7,666 bases of DNA. Source: Patescibacteria group bacterium. Lineage in GTDB: Bacteria > Patescibacteriota > Minisyncoccia > Phycocordibacterales > XYD1-FULL-46-19. Made by a program: the position numbers and the translations under genes. The notes beneath the pieces were generated by a model, which was not told where the DNA came from, ran no database searches, and saw nothing but the letters and a program-made list of their open reading frames with translations. This document shows, piece by piece, positions 1-6,019 of this stretch; positions within the stretch are counted from its first letter, which is position 1, and every line of letters begins with the position of its first letter. The stretch spans positions 1 through 7,666 of the forward strand of contig JAUPVZ010000005.1 of assembly GCA_030916795.1 (NCBI GenBank), written 5' to 3'.

Positions 1-270
1 ATATTCACAGCGATCCAAATTATTTAACCAAGAATCTGGGTCTGGTAATGTATATTCTCCACGGTCAACATTTTTATCTCTTTGGTTTATTACGAGCTCT
101 ACCCCTTCTTGCGCTAAAAAATAGGCAATCACCTGGTTTTTAGCAAAATTGCCATCACTGATTGCGCGTGCCAACAACCCAAGGGGGGCAATCACCGCAA
201 ACACAAGAATAAGAACCGCCACAAAAGTTTCAATGAGAGTAAAACCAGATTGTTTAGACTTATTTTTCAT
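1..270 (-). CDS. Minor prepilin, PilV/GspI-like (partial, C-terminus outside window)
   Basis: The first 90 residues of a type IV prepilin are visible; the frame is open to base 1 and no stop is reached. The start is an ATG (bases 270-268), 1 nt after the TAA of the upstream pseudopilin gene, which points to coupled translation. The class III signal is clear: a basic leader MKNKSKQSG, cleavage after Gly9, then FTLIET with the conserved Glu at mature position 5, and a hydrophobic helix to about residue 36. After the helix comes a stretch with NQVIAYFLAQEGVELV (about residues 46-61). That resembles the AxxLAQEGxELV region common in PilV/GspI-type minor pilins. Such proteins are cut by PilD and join a tip complex that primes pilus assembly. 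The pilin call is firm; the PilV/GspI subtype is inferred from this segment and from its place after GspH- and GspJ-like genes. Confidence 0.85.
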   Translation of the reverse strand, partial: MKNKSKQSGFTLIETFVAVLILVFAVIAPLGLLARAISDGNFAKNQVIAYFLAQEGVELVINQRDKNVDRGEYTLPDPDSWLNNLDRCEY

Positions 271-271
271 T

Positions 272-796
272 TTATTCATTACTTTTATTGCGTTGAGCAA
301 GGGACGACTGCAAAATAAACTCGCTTTCTAATCCTTGTTTGTTTTTGGCTTTGCCTTCTATAACAATAGTTACTCTTTTGGCTCCAGTTGTCGACAAATC
401 AAAATTTAAGCGACTAATCTCGATTTCTTTAGATGTTAAGGGGTTACAATCACCATCATTACATTCTTCAATCGCAGTACCACTATCACTTAATTTATAT
501 TCAACATTCCTTTGTCGATCATAATTGTCACCAACAATCTGATATTCATCAAAAGAAAAACTTGTTCCATCTCCGCCAACTGAATAATTTTCCCCTTCTC
601 TGATTTTCAAAGTCATTGTGTCCATCGCCAAGTTGAGGTTATCAATAATTGCTCGATTGCTTTGGGTTTTGCGATAAATATTGGCGAGCACAATAAACGA
701 CCCGCTAGTGATGAGGGTAACGATCGCAAAAATCGATACCGAAACCATCAGCTCGATTAGGGTAAAACCACTATTTTTGGGTCGTTTGTTTTTCAT
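272..796 (-). CDS. Minor prepilin, PilW/GspJ-like
   Basis: This encodes a 174-residue prepilin. The leader MKNKRPKNSG is followed by FTLIEL: cleavage is expected after Gly10, and Glu15 is the conserved mature Glu5. A hydrophobic helix covers roughly residues 11-40. The following amphipathic region (YRKTQSNRAIIDNLNLAMD, residues 41-59) and the basic REGENY segment fit the long helix and start of the head in PilW/GspJ-type pseudopilins. Cys112 and Cys117 could form a small disulfide loop. The C-terminal half (SRLNFDLSTTGAKRVTIVIEG, then a strand ending LQSSLAQR) looks like the beta-sheet head seen in this group. The ATG start lies 2 nt after the TAG of the upstream GspH-like gene, with no Shine-Dalgarno motif. 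It probably works as a non-major subunit of the pilus tip or initiation complex. The prepilin identity is solid; the GspJ/PilW assignment is moderately sure. Confidence 0.88.
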   Translation of the reverse strand: MKNKRPKNSGFTLIELMVSVSIFAIVTLITSGSFIVLANIYRKTQSNRAIIDNLNLAMDTMTLKIREGENYSVGGDGTSFSFDEYQIVGDNYDRQRNVEYKLSDSGTAIEECNDGDCNPLTSKEIEISRLNFDLSTTGAKRVTIVIEGKAKNKQGLESEFILQSSLAQRNKSNE

Positions 797-798
797 AT

Positions 799-1410
799 CT
801 AATTTTCGACATTTTCTACACTAATCTGCCCATTACTACGAACAATTATCACTTTCTGTTTACCTGTCTTGTCGGCCTTTATATATATTTCGGTACTATC
901 GGCTGTCTCGCCCTCATCCCTAGTATCTGTATATATTTTTGCTCCTAGTTGCGGCCTGGTATAAATAATATCTATATTCTCTACTTCGCAAATATTGGTC
1001 GAATTGATACAAATATCATCAACTGTTACCCCCCGTAGATTGTACTTAAAGGTCCCAAGCAAACCTTCCATATCCGAACTAAAACCAATATTATCTAGAT
1101 CATTGGTATAAAGAAAAAACTTACGATTTTTGTCCGTTTCTTGTTCTTGAGAAAAATGCACTCCATAGCTTGGCCGAGACTCGGTCACACCAGCCGGTAT
1201 CTTGCCCCCAGAGGCATAAACCTGGGCACTACGCACCGTAATAGCAATCTCTTGAGCAACAAGGTCTAGCGCCGACCGATCACGAAACTGGGGTATATAC
1301 ATTATGACAATAGCGGTCATAGCGAGCACAATAGCCACCACCACCATCATCTCAAGCATGGTGAACCCTCGATTTAATTTATTTGTTTTAGAAAGCAATC
1401 GGTGTGGCAT
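799..1410 (-). CDS. Minor prepilin, GspH/FimT-like
   Basis: This is a prepilin of 203 residues counted from the ATG at 1410-1408. A TTG two codons upstream (1416) is also in frame, but the ATG is the more likely start; neither has a Shine-Dalgarno. The leader is longer than in its neighbours, about 15 residues (MPHRLLSKTNKLNRG), followed by FTMLEMMVVVAI with the conserved Glu. The segment after the hydrophobic helix (RDRSALDLVAQEIAITVRSAQVYASG) matches the amphipathic helix of GspH/FimT pseudopilins, where an LA.EI...R.AQ.YA pattern is typical. The head ends in a KVIIVRSNGQISVE strand, also usual for this family. Two cysteines (INSTNICEVE region) may pair. The start overlaps the end of pilD by 23 nt, so both are read from one message. 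The expected role is a low-abundance pilus subunit processed by the adjacent peptidase. Confidence 0.87.
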   Translation of the reverse strand: MPHRLLSKTNKLNRGFTMLEMMVVVAIVLAMTAIVIMYIPQFRDRSALDLVAQEIAITVRSAQVYASGGKIPAGVTESRPSYGVHFSQEQETDKNRKFFLYTNDLDNIGFSSDMEGLLGTFKYNLRGVTVDDICINSTNICEVENIDIIYTRPQLGAKIYTDTRDEGETADSTEIYIKADKTGKQKVIIVRSNGQISVENVEN

Positions 1411-2212
1411 AACCAAGTAAAATAAAACTTACTATCGCCCCTAGGGCGAGAAACGGCGCAAAAGGTAATTCACTTTTTAATGTATATACTCGCAGATAGT
1501 GCGGGAGATTTTTGTGATTTTTCAAAGCAATTAATATTAGCCCCACCATCGCCCCTACGACAAAGGCAATAAGTAGCGCAATAAGAGAGGCCTTTAAGCC
1601 CAACCACAAGCCAATACCAAAGACCAACTTGGCATCACCAAAGCCCATTAGTCGCCCATCAGAAAAATGCCAAATCGCCCAAAATATACCGAACAAGATA
1701 GCTCCCGAATACAAACCATGCAGGACCCATATTAGCTCTCTTAGTCCCACATTAAGATGTACCACAAATATCGACAAGGTTGCCACCGCCATAAAGATAT
1801 AAGCCAGTTCGTCGGGAATTATCTTGTGGCGCAAGTCATAAACAGCAATCACTAGAAGTGTCGAAGCAACAATCCCGCCCCACAATACATAGCGAATCTC
1901 TTGGAAATATTCCCCAGCTGTATACACCGAGCTAGCGAGAATTGCTATCGCCAAAAAGACTAGGGCCGTAACCACCTCCACCGCTATATACTGAGCCGAT
2001 ATTTTACTGTCACAACCTCGGCAACGCCCCTTTTGTTTAACAAAGCTCCAAACCGGGACAAGCTCTGGCCAGGTCAATTGACGCCGACAAGACAAACACA
2101 TAGAACGGCCTTTTAGAGTCATACCTGTGTTATAGCGCAAAACGACGACATTTAAGAAACTGCCTGCCGCTAACCCCAACAATGTTGCTGCAATAATAAA
2201 TATAGTTTCCAT
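1388..2212 (-). CDS. pilD: Prepilin peptidase / N-methyltransferase PilD (peptidase family A24)
   Basis: This is a 274-residue polytopic membrane aspartic protease. It cuts the leader of type IV prepilins after Gly and, in bifunctional members, methylates the new N-terminal Phe. The N-terminal domain is intact: the GSFLNVVVLR motif (residues 17-26) and two Cys pairs (39/42 and 64/67, CLSC and CRGC) that would hold a zinc ion. Both catalytic aspartates are present: Asp126 in YDLRHKIIPDE and Asp193 in GFGDAK. Several hydrophobic segments separate them, as expected for the family. With the Cys domain and length kept, methyltransferase activity is plausible. The ATG shares its first base with the TAA of the upstream secreted-protein gene (TAATG), a layout typical of translational coupling, and the 3' end overlaps the next prepilin gene. 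It would process all the prepilins encoded here. Confidence 0.96.
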   Translation of the reverse strand: METIFIIAATLLGLAAGSFLNVVVLRYNTGMTLKGRSMCLSCRRQLTWPELVPVWSFVKQKGRCRGCDSKISAQYIAVEVVTALVFLAIAILASSVYTAGEYFQEIRYVLWGGIVASTLLVIAVYDLRHKIIPDELAYIFMAVATLSIFVVHLNVGLRELIWVLHGLYSGAILFGIFWAIWHFSDGRLMGFGDAKLVFGIGLWLGLKASLIALLIAFVVGAMVGLILIALKNHKNLPHYLRVYTLKSELPFAPFLALGAIVSFILLGYATPIAF

Positions 2213-3627
2213 TATCTTTGAGTACCGGCGCTATTGGTAAAATTAAGATTAATTCTCTTTATTGTTTCTATGCTACTATCACCCTCAGCGGTAGCTTTGA
2301 AATTTATATAGTAAACATCAGTTACTGGGTCACTACCTGCTGGTTTGAAAAATCGCAAATAAGTTTGTCCGCCGGCCGCTAGATTAGGCATTTCGGATAA
2401 ACAATTTAATAGACTATTTGAAGTCTGGCAGTATCTAACCTCAAACAAACCAACGCCACCTAGACCAGTTTTCAACACGTCATAATTAACCAAGTCATAA
2501 TTATAGTTGGCGGTAATGCGCGCATATTGCTCGGAGTATAAGGCTTTTGTATCACAATCTGACACTGCATCACAATTAAAATCTACATTACAATCACTAC
2601 CTGGATTACCATTTGGGAAACAGGACAAATTAAACAAAGGTTCGGTTGGACCGATTTCGTTACAAATTTCGGCATCTGGATTTACTTCACAGATACAGTC
2701 TCTACTGCCATCTGGAGTACAACCGTTACCGTCACAATCTTGAGTTTTAGGATCACAACCACCCCCACCACCACAATCCTCAGTGGCTGGGTCACACGTA
2801 TCGCTATCATTATTGAATGTTGCCGTCACGGTTTTTTCTACACCCAAAACCACATCCACTTGGCAAATATTGGCCGCCACCCTAGTATCATTAACACAAT
2901 TGCCACTCCAGCCAGCAAAATCACTACCACTGGAAGCACTCGCTGTTAGCACCACTCGCTTGGCTGTCGCATAATCCTCACTACAATCAGTACCTGCCGT
3001 ACCACATCTTATTTTGTCATCATCACTTACTACCCCACCAGAACCACTACCAGACACTGCCACATTTAGACCAGCAGTTTCGGGCTGTATGATACCACCA
3101 CAGCTGGGGCACTCGGCATATTGAAAATCTACCCAACCCACCACGTCGCCCCCCCAAGCAAAACCCGAAAACTTTTTAGTGGTTTCGTTATAGATGGGGC
3201 CATATTTACCACCATTAGTGGTTTGTCCTCCCATACTAATCCAGCCATCCCAGCCCCCACCAGCAGAAAGCGCCTGGATCCAACCTTTTATATTGTTACC
3301 ATCAAAGCGGGCCGCCCCGGGAAATGTGCCCCGACCAACTGGATAATTCCTAGATGCTGGGGCAAAATTGACCCAACCAATATTCGAGCTCCATCCATAG
3401 CCAGACAACTGCCCATCAGACCGCTTGATAACCTTGTAACCCTTGGTGCAACTGCCAGTATTACTACAGTTTAAGCTAATCCAACCAATATTAGAGCTCC
3501 AAGCAAAGCCAGTCAACTCATTGTCGGCCGCTGTTGCCCGAGGAGTATTTTTGCCGGCCGGCAGGGCCGAAGCAACCACCAAAAGCAAGATAACTAAACC
3601 CAAAAACGGTAGGATTTTTTTGACCAT
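2212..3627 (-). CDS. Secreted W-S-x-N-I-G-W repeat protein with InlB-like repeat and Cys-rich linker
   Basis: This is a 471-residue exported protein of unknown function. It starts with a Sec-type signal peptide: MVKK, a hydrophobic core (residues 5-22), and a cleavage site near Ala24 or Ala33. It has no class III prepilin signal, so it is not a pilin. Residues 40-52 (GFAWSSNIGWISL) and 76-88 (GYGWSSNIGWVNF) are clear repeats 36 residues apart. Degenerate copies lie near 115-133 and 155-168. Residues about 187-272 resemble a divergent InlB-type bacterial repeat, with C..DCSEDY, VVLTASASSGSDFAGWSG and KTVTATFN. A linker (278-322) has eight cysteines among Asp and Gly. A further Cys-containing beta-rich region (about 331-471) ends the protein; I see no membrane anchor or sorting signal there. 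The gene is first in its unit and overlaps pilD by 1 nt. A role as a pilus-linked surface or adhesion protein is inference from position. Confidence 0.8.
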   Translation of the reverse strand: MVKKILPFLGLVILLLVVASALPAGKNTPRATAADNELTGFAWSSNIGWISLNCSNTGSCTKGYKVIKRSDGQLSGYGWSSNIGWVNFAPASRNYPVGRGTFPGAARFDGNNIKGWIQALSAGGGWDGWISMGGQTTNGGKYGPIYNETTKKFSGFAWGGDVVGWVDFQYAECPSCGGIIQPETAGLNVAVSGSGSGGVVSDDDKIRCGTAGTDCSEDYATAKRVVLTASASSGSDFAGWSGNCVNDTRVAANICQVDVVLGVEKTVTATFNNDSDTCDPATEDCGGGGGCDPKTQDCDGNGCTPDGSRDCICEVNPDAEICNEIGPTEPLFNLSCFPNGNPGSDCNVDFNCDAVSDCDTKALYSEQYARITANYNYDLVNYDVLKTGLGGVGLFEVRYCQTSNSLLNCLSEMPNLAAGGQTYLRFFKPAGSDPVTDVYYINFKATAEGDSSIETIKRINLNFTNSAGTQR

Positions 3628-3631
3628 AAAA

Positions 3632-3654
3632 ATTAGATAAATTGTTTATCTAAT
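3632..3654. repeat. Perfect 10-bp inverted repeat upstream of the secreted-protein gene
   Basis: The arms attagataaa (3632-3641) and tttatctaat (3645-3654) are exact reverse complements around a 3-nt centre. The repeat ends 5 nt before the ATG at 3627 and overlaps the last two bases of the probable -10 box. It could be an operator for a repressor, or a small hairpin at the 5' end of the message. The sequence alone does not decide between these. Confidence 0.6.
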
Positions 3655-3661
3655 CATAACA
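3653..3661 (-). promoter_or_regulatory. Putative extended -10 promoter for the secreted protein-pilD-minor pilin unit
   Basis: Read on the minus strand this is TGTTATGAT, an extended -10 element (TGn followed by TATGAT, 5 of 6 matches to TATAAT). I see no good -35 hexamer at the normal distance; extended -10 promoters often do without one. It sits between the upstream terminator and the first start codon of the unit. Transcription would begin near 3646, giving a leader of only about 20 nt. Confidence 0.42.
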
Positions 3662-3695
3662 TTTTATAAAGCAAAACCCAGGGAAAACTATCCAC

Positions 3696-3738
3696 ATTAA
3701 AATAACCCCGGTCGCGTCGCGACCGGGGTTATTTTAAT
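3696..3738 (-). terminator. Strong rho-independent terminator after the pilin pair
   Basis: A perfect 20-bp inverted repeat (3696-3715 and 3719-3738) has a 3-nt centre. The inner 10 bp are GC-rich (ccccggtcgc / gcgaccgggg) and the outer part is an A/T tract that reads TTATTTTAA on either strand. It lies 12 nt past the stop codon of the 163-residue pilin, so it would end the pilin transcript. The symmetry means it could also stop transcription from the other side. Confidence 0.9.
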
Positions 3739-3749
3739 TAATTATTCTC

Positions 3750-4241
3750 TTATATGTGGTTACAAGCAACATTACCACCCGCAGTGGTTTTGGCCCAACT
3801 GGCACCCCCACTTCTATCAACCTGACCATTATATCCACTAGAATCTACACACCACCAAATATTAGGACTACTTGCAGAAGCTGCTGTAACAGCCCAGGAA
3901 GTTGACTTGGTAGAAGTACCTGGTCGAGCCGCACACTGCACAGAAGACACCCCTGTCCTAGCCACTTTTTTTACACTATCCAAAATACTAGTGATTTTAG
4001 AATCAACAAACATGGTTCCTGCAGCATTACAAGAACTTGAACTGTAACCAGGTCCATATCCATCATTGTCTATCGCATAAAGTTCAGCAGCACTCCTAAG
4101 CTGCCCCAGTTCGCTTTGTATTTTAGCCTCCTTAGCCTTATTGCGTGCCCCACCCAACGCCGTCAATACTATGCCCGACAAAATACCAATGATGGCAATA
4201 ACTACTAAAAGTTCGATGAGGGTAAATCCACGTGATTTCAT
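3750..4241 (-). CDS. pilA: Type IV pilin (major-pilin type), second of a tandem pair
   Basis: This is a 163-residue pilin with a minimal leader, MKSRG, cut before FTLIELLVVIAIIG; Glu10 is the conserved mature Glu5. The hydrophobic helix runs to about residue 29, followed by GARNKAKEAKIQSELGQLRSAAELYA, the amphipathic half of the pilin helix with a GspG/PilA look. The head has four cysteines (71, 103, 131, 160), with the third in a WWCVDSSG motif. The upstream paralogue has the same cysteine order and the same WCVDS motif, so two disulfides are likely. The head is rich in Ser, Ala, Gly and Thr, as in surface-exposed pilins. It starts 34 nt after the first pilin's stop codon and is followed directly by a strong terminator, which fits a high-expression two-pilin message. 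Which of the two builds the fibre cannot be told from sequence. Confidence 0.93.
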   Translation of the reverse strand: MKSRGFTLIELLVVIAIIGILSGIVLTALGGARNKAKEAKIQSELGQLRSAAELYAIDNDGYGPGYSSSSCNAAGTMFVDSKITSILDSVKKVARTGVSSVQCAARPGTSTKSTSWAVTAASASSPNIWWCVDSSGYNGQVDRSGGASWAKTTAGGNVACNHI

Positions 4242-4275
4242 TTTTTATTAATTAGTTTAAAAGAAGTATCTCAAC

Positions 4276-4686
4276 TTAATCAACAATAGTACAAGTTTCC
4301 CCCGACCCATTAACCAATTCTTTGCCAGACCTTCCGGTACTATCAACACACCAGCCATCATTACCTGTTGGTAAATTAACATGAAAAGCATAAGTAGTTG
4401 CAGTTGATACACAACTAGAAACAGTTACGCCTGCTTTTGCTATACCCGCTATATAAGGGGTTGTTTCCTCAGCTGTAGTACAAATATCTACCGTGGAATT
4501 GTAACTATTTTGATTGGCGTACACCAATTCCGCAGCTGTTCTAAAGCCAGACAGGTCGGCTTGCACTTGGGCATCCTTAGCTTTATTTCTGGCCCCACTC
4601 AATGCAGTCAACACAATCCCCGACAAAATACCAATAATAGCGATAACCACCAACAACTCAATCAATGTAAAACCTTTATTTTTCAT
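4276..4686 (-). CDS. pilA: Type IV pilin (major-pilin type), first of a tandem pair
   Basis: This is a 136-residue pilin with leader MKNKG and mature start FTLIELLVVIAIIG. Residues 5-29 are identical to the downstream pilin, and the next 25 (SGARNKAKDAQVQADLSGFRTAAEL) are closely related. The head is shorter and differs in sequence but keeps four cysteines in the same order (69, 92, 113, 132). The third lies in GWCVDSTG, matching WWCVDSSG of its neighbour. This shows a duplication with later divergence of the head. The gene follows a 112-bp spacer holding the best promoter candidate in the window. There is no Shine-Dalgarno before the ATG; the leader is A/T-rich with a small 5-bp hairpin at 4707-4721. 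PilD would process it and PilB/PilC would insert it into the pilus. Confidence 0.92.
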   Translation of the reverse strand: MKNKGFTLIELLVVIAIIGILSGIVLTALSGARNKAKDAQVQADLSGFRTAAELVYANQNSYNSTVDICTTAEETTPYIAGIAKAGVTVSSCVSTATTYAFHVNLPTGNDGWCVDSTGRSGKELVNGSGETCTIVD

Positions 4687-4749
4687 AATTTATTATTTAA
4701 ATTTCCAAGGCAATTAGCCTTTATAATTATTAATTTAAACTCAACATTA

Positions 4750-4779
4750 ATTATACCTTGTAAAGGTCCCTGAATACAA
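4750..4779 (-). promoter_or_regulatory. Putative sigma70-type promoter for the pilin pair
   Basis: On the minus strand a perfect TATAAT (-10, bases 4755-4750) follows TTGTAT (-35, bases 4779-4774, 3 of 6 matches to TTGACA) at an 18-nt spacing. It lies in the pilC-pilin spacer. Transcription from about 4743 would give a leader of roughly 57 nt. A separate promoter fits the need for many more pilin subunits than motor proteins. Confidence 0.55.
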
Positions 4780-4798
4780 ACTACTTTATAAACAGCTC

Positions 4799-6007
4799 TT
4801 AAAAGCCCGAGGCCACATTGTAAATAGGCACCAAAACCGAGGTCAACAGAATACCGACCGCCAAACCAAGGAGCACAATCATCGCTGGCTCGATGAGCCC
4901 TACTAGGGTGTCCACCTCATTGTCTACCTCACGTTGATAGAACTTGGACAAAGTTGCCAAGACAAAGGTCAGCTTGCCCGACTCTTCACCCACCTTGATC
5001 ATCTGGCTCATAATGCTTGGGATTTCTTTGTGTCGAGACAAAATATCCGACACTGCATTACCCGACTTTACCAGCTCGGCCGTTTCTTCTAATATTTCAC
5101 GGTACACATCATTGCCCACCACCTCGGCGGTAATCTCGATAGAGCGGACCATCGACACCCCAGAGGTAATCAGGGTGTTAAGGTTGTCCGCCACTCGTGA
5201 CAAGTAAAGCTTGCGGTACAAAGTCCCGACATAAGGAATAGATAGCTTGAACCGGGACATCGCCATCCGCCCATTGGGGGTAGGAATATATTTGAGCAAA
5301 AAGGCAATAAGCACTACCACTAAAAATAGTAACAATAAACTGTAATTGACCATAAAATTGCTCAGCCCAATAACAATCTGGGTATAAATAGGTAATTCTT
5401 GGCCAGTTTCTAACAAAATCTCTGACAAACGCGGTATGACAAAAGTCAACATCAACACCATCACCACAATAAAGGAGATAATAACAAACAAGGGGTAGAT
5501 CAGAGCATTCTTGGCTTTGGACACCAAGGCATAGGACCGGTCTAGATATTCGGCTAAATAGGTAAAAGTTTCCGAGAGCTTGCCCGACTCTTCGCCTGAG
5601 CGCACCATATTGACATAAAAATCACTGAAGACATCGGGATGTTTGGCCAGAGCGGTCGAAATCGGTACACCGGTCTTTATATCATCGGTAACTTGGGTCA
5701 ACTTTTTTTGCAAAACCGGGTTGGAACTTTCGACCGCGATTAGCCGAAAAGTCGACAACACCGACACCTTGGCCTCGAACAAAGTCGCAATCTGGCGGGA
5801 AAGGATAACCACATCGCGGGGGTGGATACGGTTGATAAAAGCCGACATACTAGCCCCCCAGATACCGTGATCCCCTTCTTCTTTAATATTAATAACAATC
5901 AGTCCCCGCTTTTGCAGAGCGGTAATAGCGACATCACGATTGGCGGCTTCGATACTACCATTTTGTGATTGTCCAGTTTTATTGGTTGCTTCGTAAGAAA
6001 AAAGCAT
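4799..6007 (-). CDS. pilC: Type IV pilus inner-membrane platform protein PilC (GspF family)
   Basis: This is a 402-residue platform protein, a normal length for the family. The N-terminus (FSYEATNKTGQSQNGSIEAANRDVAITALQKRGLIV) is the usual PilC/GspF start. Two T2SSF domains follow, at about residues 66-190 and 269-394. Each carries the family motif GEESGKL (138-144 in VRSGEESGKL; 340-346 in IKVGEESGKL). Membrane segments are seen at about 171-191, 223-241 and 374-396. PilC sits in the cytoplasmic membrane, where PilB and PilT act on its cytoplasmic domains to add or remove pilins. The ATG lies 12 nt after the pilT stop codon, so both are surely cotranscribed; there is no Shine-Dalgarno. Nothing looks broken or missing. 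Confidence 0.97.
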   Translation of the reverse strand: MLFSYEATNKTGQSQNGSIEAANRDVAITALQKRGLIVINIKEEGDHGIWGASMSAFINRIHPRDVVILSRQIATLFEAKVSVLSTFRLIAVESSNPVLQKKLTQVTDDIKTGVPISTALAKHPDVFSDFYVNMVRSGEESGKLSETFTYLAEYLDRSYALVSKAKNALIYPLFVIISFIVVMVLMLTFVIPRLSEILLETGQELPIYTQIVIGLSNFMVNYSLLLLFLVVVLIAFLLKYIPTPNGRMAMSRFKLSIPYVGTLYRKLYLSRVADNLNTLITSGVSMVRSIEITAEVVGNDVYREILEETAELVKSGNAVSDILSRHKEIPSIMSQMIKVGEESGKLTFVLATLSKFYQREVDNEVDTLVGLIEPAMIVLLGLAVGILLTSVLVPIYNVASGF

Positions 6008-6019
6008 AAAAAATGTTGA

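Noticed and set aside
1411..1416. TTG at 1416 as start of the GspH-like gene
   Set aside because: It would add only two residues; the ATG at 1410 is a better codon, and neither has a Shine-Dalgarno.
3121..3474. A 117-codon open frame on the plus strand
   Set aside because: It is antisense to the repeat region of the secreted protein, is Pro/Thr-rich as expected from the complement of Trp/Gly codons, and has no domain or ribosome site.
4707..4721. Small hairpin aaggc-aatta-gcctt in the leader of the first pilin gene
   Set aside because: Only 5 bp; too weak to claim a regulatory element without conservation data.
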